Below, piece after piece: positions 44,948 to 55,854 of a stretch of DNA of 64,000 bases (the stretch's first letter is position 1; the number at the start of each line of letters is the position of its first letter). The notes below the pieces were generated by a model. The model did no database searches, had not been told where the DNA came from, and worked only from the letters and a program-made list of their open reading frames with translations. Origin of the DNA: Batillaria attramentaria (taxonomy: Eukaryota > Mollusca > Gastropoda > Batillariidae); contig JACVVK020000228.1 of NCBI GenBank assembly GCA_018292915.2, positions 382,501 to 446,500 of the forward strand, written 5' to 3'. The position numbers and the translations under genes were made by a program.

Positions 44948-45617
44948 TAGAAATACTGTACGTGGCGTACACTGTAGCGAGCGACACAGTCGTCGTGGCT
45001 ATAAACAACTACCGGGAAACAATTGTACAGTTTCCCTTTAATCAGAATAAAGATTGTCACATGTTGCTAGTATGGCAGGGTCTACATATTTGTAAAATAG
45101 GTTTTCATTATAATTAGTGCACTGTGTCAATCAATACATGGTAAGCGGCGTTCATTGATCATTTTAGCTCTATAATTAGCACTGTTGGCTGGGACAGCAG
45201 CATGCGGCGAAGAAACCTTCAGTGTGCAAGAGCTCACACAACGCACACTAATTTAGCAAGGCTAATAGTAATATGTTCTTTTGACAATTTACAGAGTGCA
45301 TTTTCATCTGCACAATCTCACCAAATTAACGCACTCGCTGTGTGGGCGATGGAAAGTGTCGCGGTGTGTTGCGTGTTGTTGTCCGTGTGTATAAGGTTGA
45401 GGGTGATTTCCCGCCTCGGCTGGTAACGTATCTCTGTTGTCTGGGTCCCACTCTCCGCCGTCTTTTCGGGGTGCATTTACTTTTCTAGCGAGGCATGTTG
45501 CACGCTTTGGCGGGCACGGGGTGCCTCGGATTTTTTCGAACACTGTTCGCTGGGGTTCAGAGGGGATACCAGGCCGAGTGCAGAACATGTTTGAGAGCTC
45601 TTGAGGTAGCTTCATCA
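44948..45617. other. Unit distal flank; no gene accepted
   Basis: GAGCGACACAGTCGTCGTGG matches 3.41 and 26.9 kb. An open minus-strand frame from 45304 runs into the adjacent MITE and has no family likeness. Confidence 0.5.
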
Positions 45618-45925
45618 TTAACCCTTTCAGCCCTTGCTGGTTCCAGGCCTGAATGCTGTCCCTGTCCTGGGCACTTTTTTTACCTAGCCAGTCAGTCAGT
45701 TTAAAAAAAACCAAAATCGCTCAAACCCATGTGTTAACCTGATCCATACAAAGGAAATGAAGTGCACAGCAGAGTAGTGCCCCTTGTTTCATGAATATTC
45801 AGTAGTCTGGTAAATGAGGAGCGAGTAGAAATTTTCACTAGCTCGCAGGTACATGTACCTGCATAGGCATACGCGGCGGGCTCCTCGCGCAGGTACATGT
45901 ACCTGCGTAGGGCTGAATGAGTTAA
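45618..45925. mobile_element. TTAA-flanked MITE with two internal palindromes
   Basis: Left end TTAACCCTTTCAGCCC; right end, read inward, TTAACTCATTCAGCCC. Two copies of GCAGGTACATGTACCTGC lie at about 45845 and 45889. TTAA at both edges fits a piggyBac-like family. Confidence 0.65.
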
Positions 45926-47050
45926 AGCTCGCGTCTGAGACCCGTTGTATATGATACACTTATGTGGTGTTGCCGTTGCGGCTGAGGTGTTTTGCGGGAA
46001 ATACACCAGGGGAAGTCTACGTCCTTCTATGTAAATATTTATCTGGTTCTTTATCTTTGCCTTTCCTTGTCTGTCTCTGCTTCTGGTGAAGTCTTTGTGT
46101 GTAGTTAGGTGGCGAGAAAGGGGGAGGGGGGGGGGGGGGCGAGTCGGTTAGTCATAGGTTCACCGCTGTTTCACTATCATGCCAAGTGTTTTGTCCCTCT
46201 TTCAGTCAGTTTCCCCTTTCTTTAATTCATCATCATTTTGTCATGCCATCGTGGTCGGTCATTGTTTTCATGTATGAATTATTGAGAACAGCATTGTGTC
46301 CAGTAACATTTCTGTGGTGCTGTTGGTTTTGATGTACCTACCTGTGTTTTAATCGTGGGTTAATCTTGACCTTCCAGGCCTGTCTGTGAATTTTCTCTTT
46401 CATGTCACCTTCGACTCGTGAGGCCGGGATCAGCCGCGAATTAGTCTTTGTGGCTTGCGCGGCTTTAAGCCCTAAAAACTCACTCACTCACTCGTGAGGC
46501 CGGGTTGGTACGCCGATGAGAGCAGTCCCGGCAAATGCAAAACTTGCTCGAAATACACTTGATCTGACAAAACATTGACCTGTGTCACACATGTGTATAC
46601 GGCCGGCCAGCACCACAGGCCATCACATATAGTGTGCGTAGTGAACACACTTTATCATCCCGTGAGTGATAGCGTTAATAAAAAGCTCCTATCGTCGTTC
46701 CTCGTGTGTTGTGTCGTTCATGTGTCTCTTTCGGTTCCTGTCTCTTTTGTTGAAAAGAGATCTCTCACCCAGGAGTGGGTGGGGGACGCGACAGAAAGTA
46801 TTGTGATGCTCGATTTGTGGTTTAAACAGCAGTGAAGGTATGTCCTCGTCAGTGGAAATAAAGGAAGTGAATGTACTACAGCGCTGGCGTTGTCACTGTG
46901 TACAAATTGTCTGCGTGGGTTGTCGTCAGAACGAAATTTCAAACCTCTTGCACTTTGTAAAACATTGTGAAGACCTTTGTAGTGAAGTGAAGCTGCAGTA
47001 GTGGTATATTGACGAGGAAGGAACACTTCAAGAAACATGCAAATCTGAGA

Positions 47051-47051
<1 letters not shown>
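45926..47051. other. Unassigned; possible LTR piece
   Basis: G-run at 46121-46139; (ACTC)n-tailed repeat at 46425-46495; 46571-46792 begins TGTCACAC and ends GGGGGACGCGACA with an internal AATAAA, which could be an LTR of the gypsy fragment to the right (weak). No gene seen. Confidence 0.35.
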
Positions 47052-47084
<33 letters not shown>

Positions 47085-47120
47085 ACACACACACTCACAC
47101 ACTCACACACACACACACAC
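47052..47120. repeat. (CA)n microsatellite
   Basis: Followed by TGTACAAACCAATCCATT, the unit motif also after (CA)n at 27.51 and 37.49 kb. Confidence 0.9.
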
Positions 47121-47226
47121 TGTACAAACCAATCCATTGAGTATACATGGATTTTATTTCAGTGTAATGTACTGTGTTTCTCTCTCGTAAACGCCGGCAC
47201 GTCACCAAATCGGGGCAGGGCCGCTA

Positions 47227-48560
47227 TTGCGCGGGTCCGCTTTGCGGTCAGCAACAACTGCAGGGACAAGAAATGTGGGCAGTCGAACTCAGCGCTCTCC
47301 TAACCGCTCTCTGGCTGTGGACCTGGTGGGACCTATCTCTCCTCCTAGCGAAGATGGTCATCGGTACATCCTAACGCTTGTGGACTACGCCACGAGGTAT
47401 CCTGAAGCTGTACCGCTGAAGAAAATCGACACCCCGACGGTTGCAGAGGCGCTTGTCGACATGTTCAGTCGCCTGGGGATTCCTGAGATGTTAACGGATC
47501 GAGGGACTCAGTTCATCTCAGACTGCATGGAGGAAGTCAACCGCCTGCTGAGCATCCATCGACTGACAACGACCCCGTACCATCCCATGTGCAACGGCCT
47601 GGTGGAGAAGTTCAACGGAACTTTGAAATCCATGCTGAAGAAGTTGTGTGCAGAGCAGCCGCGGTCATGGAACAGATACATCAACGCCCTACTTTTCGCC
47701 TACCGAGAGGTACCTCAAGATTCTACGGGATTTTCGCCCTTCGAGTTACTGTACGGCAGGACTGTAAGGGGACCCATGCACATCTTGAAGGAGCCCTGGA
47801 CCAAGGAAGTCGACGCACCTGAGGTGAAGAACAGCTACCAGTACGTCTTCGAGCTGAGAGAGAAACTGGAAGACACCCTCAGGATGGCTCGAGAGGAGTT
47901 GGAGAAGGCGCAGAACAAGGGGAAACACCACTACGACCGCAAAGCCAAGCCACGACAGTTCAAGCAAGGGGACCAGGTGCTGGTTCTTCTTCCCACCGAC
48001 AACAACAAGCTACTGATGCAGTGGAAGGGACCATACATGGTTGAAGCAGTGGTCGGCCTCAACGACTACAGGGTCCAGGTCAACAACAAGGTGAAGGTGT
48101 ACCACGCCAACCTCCTGAAGAAGTACGTCGAGAGAGAACACCCAGACGAGCCTCAAACAGCAACAGTGGCATGCTTGAGCGCTGAGGAAGAGCTGGACGA
48201 CGAGAAACTGTTCGACCTTAACGAGGTACGCCGCAAGGAGAGTATTGCAGACGTCAAGTTGGGACCGAAGCTGAGCCAAGCACAGCAAGACGAACTGAAA
48301 GCCCTGACAGAGGAGTACGAACATCGGTTCACACCTGACCCGGGGACAACAGATACCATCCAGCACGAGGTGAACCTGACATCAGACAAGCCCATACGGT
48401 GTAAGCCGTATCCTCTACCCTACCACGCACGAGAAGAACTGAAGAAAGACATCCAAGACATGCTGGAGCTGGAAGTCATCAGGGATTCTAAGTCACCATA
48501 CGCATCTCCAGTGGTTGTCGTGAAGAAGCCAGATGGATCCAACCGTGTATGCGTGTATCC
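47227..48560 (+). mobile_element. Ty3/gypsy-like pol fragment: integrase then reverse transcriptase start
   Basis: One open frame of about 440 codons. Integrase core with D32 (VDLVGP), D91 (LTDRGTQF) and E127 (NGLVEKFNG), a D,D35E triad; GPY/F-type module around WKGPYMVEAV..DYRVQV; then an acidic linker and the N-terminal part of a gypsy reverse transcriptase (HRFTPDPG, PYASPVVVVKKPDGSNRVCV). It is cut where the DYRxLN motif should follow. The zinc-finger N-terminus is lost upstream. The fragment lies just past the R7 stop codon and is a dead remnant. The frame is unbroken, which suggests recent truncation. Confidence 0.85.
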
Positions 48561-48688
48561 ATCAAACATTATGCTTATGGTTGTTATCCCTGGTATATTT
48601 TAATCATTCTGTACTCTTCGGTATGGACAAATATTGCAATTCGCTTATGACTGAAATATATCAGATCAAACTGTCAAGACTGTTTCTC

Positions 48689-49831
48689 TCAAAATTCGTC
48701 ATTTTCAGACTGCAGGGAAGATGGCAGATCCTGTCTTGATGTTGAACTGAGCTGAGACATGTTTGTAGAGGAAAAGTTCTCTATTGCAGTTGATTTCTTT
48801 CCATAACCGAAAATAATTCTTTTGAATTCTTCCCTAAATTTTGTTCCTGTCAGACAGTACAGATAAAAGTTGACGGCACTATTACTGTACCATAACACAT
48901 TGCCAGTGAAATATAAATATGAGAACACTAAGGCAAAAGAGGCGTTTTTAAGGAGTTCGTCAGAGAGAAAAAAACCGGTGTAAATGAGCAGTATTGAAAA
49001 TGGGCAAGAAAGCATAAGGAATGCTAGAGAAAGTGCGATAAGGGTAAATGTTACAGAGGAGGCTTTCTTTTCACGGTCAATCGTGTTTTGTGAGGAACCT
49101 GCTGACAAATGCATTCGGGCTTTGCGGACAGACTTCGTTAGTTTCCACACAAGTATCAAGTTACTTGCAAATAGAGAAACAAAGGGGAGAAGAGAGAAAA
49201 TCAGCAAATCTACAACTGACCATACACTTCTAAGAAACACTGTGTAGCTGCCAGAATGTGAACAGACATATGACGTTCCTGTCTTTGGAAGCATCCGTCT
49301 GTACCCATACAAAATATGAGAGTGCAAAAGCATCACAAACAAACAAATGGCCAGTGTGAAAACTTTAGCTTTCTTCTGTGTGCACATCACCTTGACGCGA
49401 TGCGGCCAGACAACCGAGACAGCTCTCTGTATAGTCATAGCCACCAGCAGCCAAGGGGAGAGCACCCCTGTTGTGTACAATGCCCATATTCCAACCTTGC
49501 ATGAGAAGCTATTTAAGCTAAAAATATCTATCTGAAATGTACGACGTATCCAGCTCCTGAAAAGCCCCGAATACAAAAGACCTAAATCTGACACCGCAAG
49601 CGAGATAAAGAAAATTTTCATTGCTGATCCTTTCGATTGCATTCTGGACAGGGTGATAATGATCATTACATTTCCAAACGTGCCAAACAATAGGATAATC
49701 GGTGAGATTACTGTTCCCAAAAGATTTCTTATATTTGTATTCGGTGAGTCTGTCGTATCTCCTTCAGCATTTGCCACAGTTGAAACAAAAAAAGTGTTTT
49801 TGACAGTTATGTTTTCTGCAGAGGCATCCAT
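48689..49831 (-). CDS. R7: class A GPCR, divergent member
   Basis: 380 residues, neither clade A nor B. Sequon N7-I-T; GTFGN with N54; S81-D82; C111 and C190; Q135-R136-A137 followed by VSVVWPHRVKV; ICL3 shorter in basic Ser/Thr residues; TM6 with L-S-C276-P277-F, closest in the set to the usual CWxP; sequon NAS in ECL3; NSAVNFYLYCLTGTKFREEF; tail ending SLQSENDEF. The ATG at 49831 begins MDASAENITV. Acceptor at 49960 and the TATA/exon-1 module at 51019 give an intron of about 1.06 kb, the shortest of the four genes with that module. Intact, likely functional. Confidence 0.92.
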   Translation of the reverse strand: MDASAENITVKNTFFVSTVANAEGDTTDSPNTNIRNLLGTVISPIILLFGTFGNVMIIITLSRMQSKGSAMKIFFISLAVSDLGLLYSGLFRSWIRRTFQIDIFSLNSFSCKVGIWALYTTGVLSPWLLVAMTIQRAVSVVWPHRVKVMCTQKKAKVFTLAICLFVMLLHSHILYGYRRMLPKTGTSYVCSHSGSYTVFLRSVWSVVDLLIFSLLPFVSLFASNLILVWKLTKSVRKARMHLSAGSSQNTIDREKKASSVTFTLIALSLAFLMLSCPFSILLIYTGFFLSDELLKNASFALVFSYLYFTGNVLWYSNSAVNFYLYCLTGTKFREEFKRIIFGYGKKSTAIENFSSTNMSQLSSTSRQDLPSSLQSENDEF

Positions 49832-49962
49832 GTCAAATGTAACAGTGGACCAGATAATCTTATTTGTTGTTATGTGTTTTTGATGGTGTCAAACTTAACA
49901 GCTTTTCTAAAACCCTGGTGTGTTATTTGTAGTGAGAATGTTCTTTGTCAGTCAGGAGACTG
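49832..49962 (-). promoter_or_regulatory. R7 5' UTR with 3' splice site
   Basis: The minus strand reads GTTCCCTGTTTTCAG then TCTCCTGACTG; the exon starts at 49959. Not homologous to the other acceptors but strong by pattern. Confidence 0.45.
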
Positions 49963-50115
49963 AAAACAGGGAACACGTTGGTCGTGCTCCATGCAGGCTT
50001 GTCAGTACAGGGGATTCACACCAAGCGTTTTCGCTAGGAGTGCTGTAAATCTTCTCGTCTTGGTCAGTTCTGGGAAAACGTCTGTTAGCACAATGTTGCC
50101 TGACATCAGACCCTG

Positions 50116-50178
<63 letters not shown>

Positions 50179-51018
50179 ACACACTTCATATTTTTACAAT
50201 AGTAATGGAAACAGTATTATCAGAAGGGAAGATATTTCTACTTTTAGAGACGTTCCTGTGCTACAAACGCACGTCACTGGCATTCTTTCCGGAGACGATG
50301 ATGCAAGCGTAACTCTGGCAATGACGTCATATAACTTATGATCATGACTGACGCGTACGATGCACCAAGATGCATTGTCAGCTGTATGTCACTTCTGTCT
50401 GTCTGTATGTGTGTAAGTGTTTACGGGCTTGTCTCTTCGAAACTACTCAACCGAATGACTTAAAACGTAGGAAACAGAGTCTATGCTTTTGGAGTTATAC
50501 CCCTTTCGGCAATAGTCGGCTGCCACGCGTTTTCAGCGAAAAATCCGTCTTTAATGTTTGTCCCGCGTAACGCCACTGTACCCATGGCTAGTTTCTTGAT
50601 ACAATCAATATCATTGCAACGAATATTTTCAACAAAGTATGATTGCTCCCTGCACTGACATCATCATACCCTGGGATAAACATCTCTTTTTTGTAATTAT
50701 CAAAAAACAAAAACAAAAGCAAAAAACACGAAAAGCACCAAACGGTTGTTACGCCGATGTCCACTTCAGCGACCCGCGGTTTTCTCATTCTGTTTGCACA
50801 GTTTCTTTACTCACCCGACTTTTTACATCTCGTGATTTGAAAATAATCGTGGAAGTGAAAACTTGAGTCACGTGCAGTTCTCACATTGTCCCCAGCTGCC
50901 TGCGCCGAACCAAGCAGAGTCGGGGTGATGTTGCCTATGTCTTCCTGGACTTCTACGATATTCCCACACGATGTGTAAAATGGAAAACAACAGTGTCAGA
51001 AATGTACAGAACACTCAC
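49963..51018 (-). other. Predicted R7 intron
   Basis: (CA)n at 50120-50184. No coding seen. Confidence 0.45.
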
Positions 51019-51073
51019 CACCTTCCAATGCTGAAACTGTTTCGCGGACAATGGCGGTGTGGTAGATTTTATA
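51019..51073 (-). promoter_or_regulatory. R7 TATA box, short first exon and splice donor
   Basis: Minus strand: TATAAAAT at 51073-51066, exon end GCATTGGAAGGTG at 51019, donor GTGAGT (51018-51013). Kept although the R7 coding exon is the most diverged. Confidence 0.6.
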
Positions 51074-51098
51074 GGTGAAGGGAGTTACAAAAAGCTAC

Positions 51099-51100
<2 letters not shown>

Positions 51101-51168
<68 letters not shown>
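51101..51168. repeat. (GT)n tract upstream of R7 TATA
   Basis: About 68 bp, pure. Confidence 0.95.
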
Positions 51169-51169
<1 letters not shown>

Positions 51170-51822
51170 TGCTTTGGTGAAGTTTTTTTGTGTGGATAAG
51201 ATACTGCTGAAAATTATTCATTGAACAGATGAAAGTATTATGGTCCCAAGAGATTTATTTTCAACGATTTTATTTACGTACGACTTGAAGTTCTGTTACT
51301 GATTGACCTTACCTGTTAGAAACACAAGCATGATTTATCTCCTAGAACTTTGGATAAAACATTTTGCTGATTTAGCGGGATGCACATAAGAAAAGTCACG
51401 CATAAACTTTGTAGTGCTTTGCCTGTTTCCTGGTACATGACTATGTTAATGTTTCCAATGATAATCTACGATCGAGTGAGAAATATCGAAATGACAGTAA
51501 GTATATTATTCAAAGTGATGTATTACACCGATTACGATATTGTTTGTAAATAGCTATTCACTTAATTTATGGGTGACAGCTGGGGTTTTTGTTTGTTTGT
51601 TGTTGTATTTTTACTTTGGCGTAATATGTGTCTGTATAATTCTAGAATATGTGATTTAGCGTTTGAGGAAACGGAATCTGATTTTCAGAATTAGCACCCT
51701 TCTGTTGGGGGGGTGGGGGGGGGGGGTATATTATGGCCCGTAACACAAACAGAAATATTATTATTGTCATATATATATATATAACATACAATTGTGAAGC
51801 ACAGAATCCCGGCTGCCTTATT
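51169..51822. other. Shared upstream flank
   Basis: No gene seen. Diverged copy of 25.42-26.07 kb; G-run at 51706-51726, TA repeat at 51771-51783. Confidence 0.6.
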
Positions 51823-51868
51823 ATCTAGAAGGAGGTGTACATATTTTTGAAGTTGATAACTAAACAAC

Positions 51869-51915
<47 letters not shown>

Positions 51916-52162
51916 GAGACAGACAGACAGACAGACAGACAAGATGTTATGGTGAACGGGTTCGTTCCTGTAATTCCTTTCTGCAGATGAGGGCGCAAAC
52001 AAAGCACAGCCAGCAAGGCTTCAAGCTGGCCTGTCACCTCCTGCTGCAGGTGATGAGTCAAGTGGGCAAGTCCAGTATCAACACAGTTCATTCAGGAAGA
52101 GGAGATGCAGCATTGGCGGATCTACAGGTCACATAATCATGTATTCAAATGAAGCAGGTTAG
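51823..52162 (+). repeat. Recurrent (GA)n-linked block, copy 6
   Basis: The GA tract has become a (GA)n/(GACA)n compound at 51870-51940; conserved segment follows to about 52162. Confidence 0.75.
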
Positions 52163-52511
52163 TGTGGGTGAGGACGTGGTATTCCTTTTGTTTTCCTTCA
52201 ACTTTCACAGGTGCTTAAATTGCAATAATTTCAACCTCTGTTTGTGGGAATGGTTAAAAAGAAGCGTGTTTGGTGTGTCAGAAAATGGTAGGCTTGGCTT
52301 GACAGGTCTTATGTTCTGTGTCGTTCCGTCATGATTAGGCTGACATGGTTACAGTCGTGTAGTTTAACTCATAAAAGCCCATGCATAAATATCATTTTCA
52401 CCTGAAATCTTCAGATGACCAGGAGCCAGCTCGAAGTGCTATTACGCAATCTACAGCGGTCTTGGGCCTATCGGGAAGGCCCACACAAACACACACGCCA
52501 CGTGTACATTG
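52163..52511. other. Unit flank
   Basis: No gene seen. GTGTTTGGTGTGTCAGAAAA segment shared with 17.95, 26.77 and 44.36 kb. Confidence 0.55.
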
Positions 52512-52690
52512 TTTCTACATGGTGAGCGAAAAGGCGACAACACCCAGCTGATGCAGCAAGACTTCCAGCTACTGTCAGCTGAATGAAGCAGGCGATGAGT
52601 CAGGTGGGCAAGTCCAGTATTATCAAAGTTCGTACAGGAAAAGGGGCTGTGGCACTGGCGGATCTACACGTCGCATGATTGATTATATTG
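52512..52690 (+). repeat. Recurrent block, copy 7 (diverged type)
   Basis: GCGACAACACCCARCTGATG type, shared with 57.42 kb, then GTGGGCAAGTCCAGTATTAT. Confidence 0.65.
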
Positions 52691-53570
52691 TATTTCTTCA
52701 AATGCGGCAGGTTACGGAATATGTTGACCGGTATTCTTAAAATAGTTTCCTTGCTTGCTTTGAGTTTCTATAGTGAATGTTACAGTTTACAATATCTTAC
52801 TGTCTGATGACACTAAATTCATAAAATACAGAATACGCCATTAAACAGAGATTACAGTCATCCCCATCACAAACACGGGAGCTTGAAGTCAAACGAGAAG
52901 GAAACTGTGTCTGGTACGTTGTGTTTGCTGTATTGTTCTCCTGTAAACAGGCGGCTCACTCGGTGCCAGTTACATAATTATGTGGCTATGGACACGCCGC
53001 TTCACAGCTGAACGTTCCCCCCAATGCGCTTGTTCTGTGAAGTTTTGCCCCCTGACTGCGGGAATCGATGTGTTCGCGGCGAACGCTCGTAACGCACGTG
53101 AACGGGTGACAAAGGTAGCTGACAGCGTGACCAAGATGGTGGCAATTTTGGTGGGCTTCAAACTTGACAACGGCATTTTTTTCGTGCTGAAGCTTAATTC
53201 TGCTAACGAAATGCGGTCCCTGAGTGGATGTATGGTACACATAATTATATCATCCGTGGACGTTTCTAAGCGTAATTTTAGTAATTGTTTGGCTGTTACT
53301 ATGTGTACATTTGATTTTCTTGATGCAGTATCTGCAGGATTCACCTGTGGCAGACGACACTGTTTGCATCGTTTCTGCAAAAGAGATCGATTAGCTAGGA
53401 GAAGTATCGTTGTCGTGAAGTAGGCTATGTTTGACCCTTATATGCTTTCTAGCGGATCTTCATCGGAAAACTCATCATATGAGCCGAAGTAATGCTTGTT
53501 TATGCTTTTTCCGTCAGATTCCACGTTCCCGTCGCCACCTTGAGAAAATATATTCTCAATTCAGGGGCTA
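52691..53570. other. Unit distal flank
   Basis: Matches 20.37-21.1 kb and 27.87-28.17 kb. A 147-codon plus-strand frame (52980-53423) is open but not kept in the other copies, so it is not called as a gene. Confidence 0.5.
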
Positions 53571-53815
53571 GAACTTTTCAGTATACTGCATCCTTCTACC
53601 GTTGTCGCCTCCCCTGAACCAGTCGTCGCGCTTACTTGACGTGGTGAAGAATGTTTGTGTTGTTTGTTTCGGAATTGCCGGATAGGATGGGTGAGTGTTT
53701 GTGGGTTAACATACCCACCCACCTACCAACTTACCCCTCACGGACAATAAACTAAACATTTGGTAAAAACGCGTCAATTTGGGTATGTGAATCAACTCAT
53801 ACACACGTACTGCAA
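53571..53815. other. Receptor 3' flank with no receptor
   Basis: The GGGGCTAGAACTTTTCAG..GTATGTGAATCAACTCATAC segment that precedes the R5 stop is present, but here LINE sequence follows. Confidence 0.65.
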
Positions 53816-54650
53816 CGCGTCAGTCTGGACACACGCATACACTGACGGGTCTTCCGATGCTGCAGCCAAGAAGGGAGGAATTGGTTCTCCCGCCATCCAA
53901 ATGGCCACACCACATCAAGCTCTTTCCCTGCTGGATGACTTTCAACGAATTATAGGGCTGAAGTCACCGCTCTCCATGACTCCAGGCTCATCAGCACAGA
54001 ATTCCCCCGCACACACACGTCGTCTTCCTCACTGACTGCAAATCGATCATCCACAGCCTGCAGTCACCCAGTGAGCAGCTGGAAAGAGACACACAGCACC
54101 TACTCACTGCCCTGTGACAGCAGATGAAGGTCGCGTACAGTGGATCACCCTATCACCGTGGTCTCAAAGGGAATGAAGAGGCAGACGGAATCGCCAAGTC
54201 AGGTAGCAGGAAGCACCAACCACAGCAGCCAGTCTCCTACAGTGATTCCAAAACTCTGGTCAACCGCCACTACACGACAATGTGAACGGCCCAGCGCAGT
54301 CCCCAATCTGACGACCAGATGCCACAGCTCCAGCGTGACCAACGTACCACCATTTTCCGCTTACGAACTGGACTCTGCAGACTGCGCGCCCACTTGTACC
54401 GCCTTGGGCCGACACATTCACCGGACTGTCCATGCGAACCCGCCCCCCCCCCCCCCCCCGGACCCCATAGCACATTCTGTAGTCCTGTCCCGTTTTCCAA
54501 GAAGCAAGGACACAGCTTTGGCCGAATGGAGCAACGCTAACAGAGAAACTCTGGGGCACCAAAACTGAACTCCTAAAGACCACCGAATTCATCAAAACTA
54601 CCAACTTAATCATCTGAGGCAGAGTCCAGTACAGGAAACGCAGAAGAAGA
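53816..54650 (+). mobile_element. LINE RNase H domain fragment, decayed
   Basis: Plus strand: WTHAYTDGSSDAAAK (first RNase H Asp), then in shifted frames FLTDCKSIIHSLQS and KGNEEADGIAKSGS, followed by the QRDQRTTIFRLRTGLCRLRA region and a cysteine-containing end. Several frameshifts; a C17 tract at 54441-54457 interrupts it. Ends in an (AAG)n tail at about 54645-54664. Confidence 0.75.
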
Positions 54651-54699
54651 AGAAGAAGAAGAAGCTGAACGCCTGTGGCAAACACAGACCCCAGAAGAT

Positions 54700-55074
54700 G
54701 GATGAAATAATAATAATAATAATGTGTATTGTATAGGCCCAATTTCATGAATCGGCTCAACACGCACGCTCACGTGAATCACACGCATTCTCTCACACAC
54801 TTGACATAAACACGTTACAATCACGTGGTGCGAAGGGTCGGCTCAGCTATTTAAATTTCGGGATTGAGAATTGCATTTATTTTTTCAAATTTTGTGGGCT
54901 GAACATTTCCAAACCAGAGGAAGCCGGAGTACCCGGAGAGAACCCCCGGCGATCGGCCCGAATGAACGGTGCCACGTACCAGAAGGAAAAAATTTTTGCC
55001 CCGAGTGGGACTCGAACCCCTGACCTCTCGCATTGGTGACAGGTCTCTTAACCACTAGACCACCGACCGCCTCG
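54700..55074 (-). mobile_element. tRNA-derived SINE, family II, full length
   Basis: Minus strand: A box in GGTGGTCTAGTGGTTAAGAG, B box GGTTCGAGTCC (shifted form AGGGGTTCGAGTCCCACTCG), body to CGGCTCATGAAATTGG-type sequence and an (ATT)n tail at 54705-54722. Confidence 0.8.
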
Positions 55075-55854
55075 GTTTTAACAACAACGAAAAAAGAAAT
55101 GTTTATATCAGTAACCACGTTGAGTGCCAAGCTGAAAGTAATCCGTCTGGAAATGTAGGGGACACATATTTTATAGGAAATGGAAATAATTTACGAGCGA
55201 AGAATATGAATCCCTTTTCAGTTTTTAAGTTGTTTCTCTATAGAGAAACAACTTTATGAGACGGGGCAGATTTTGCTACGCGCAGCAGCAAGTTTCAGTG
55301 ATACAAAACAAGACTGTGACGTTTCTCCACACAATACTTACTTTCACGCACACAGTGACGTAACGAAATCTGCGTCAAATGGGCAGTCATATTCTCCAGA
55401 GCTATTTTTCACGATTTTTAGCCTGCCGCATTTTGAGAACAGTTATCGCCGATTTGAAAAAATCGGTCATGTCACGAATTTTTTCGAAAAAAAAAAATGT
55501 TCAAATGGCTTCATTTTCTGAAATTGGGAAGATCATCCAATTATACTGCCTGTTTTCGTAGCACAGCTATGTAGCTCTGACAGGTTTTGTGTAAAAAAAA
55601 AAAAAAAAAAAATTCCGAGGTAGGGGTGGTTTGCATATAAGGCCACATATCTATGAAACGACTGCTTCAAATTACTCATCATTCCGGTATTTTTGTCACT
55701 TGTGCCAACTGCACATATGACATGAACTACTGCACTATTATAGCTTTAGTATTAAGAATAGCAGCGCTTTTAGATAAACAAATTTTTCACGTTTCTGCGA
55801 GAAGCGCCGGTCAAAAAAGTTCCAATTTTGCAATTTCGTAAGTACAATCCAAGG
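55075..55854. other. Unassigned; 28-bp palindrome
   Basis: A perfect palindrome centred on CTATAG (GTTGTTTCTCTA and its complement) at about 55230-55257; its right half recurs at 56.67 kb. Poly-A 55590-55610. No gene seen. Confidence 0.5.

Noticed and set aside
45304..45714. 136-codon minus-strand open frame
   Set aside because: Overlaps a TTAA MITE and shows no family likeness.
46571..46792. Confident LTR upstream of the gypsy fragment
   Set aside because: Ends are suggestive only; no second copy, primer site or target duplication was found.
52980..53423. 147-codon plus-strand open frame
   Set aside because: The paralogous copies at 20.77 and 27.9 kb break or change it at non-synonymous sites freely; no domain seen.
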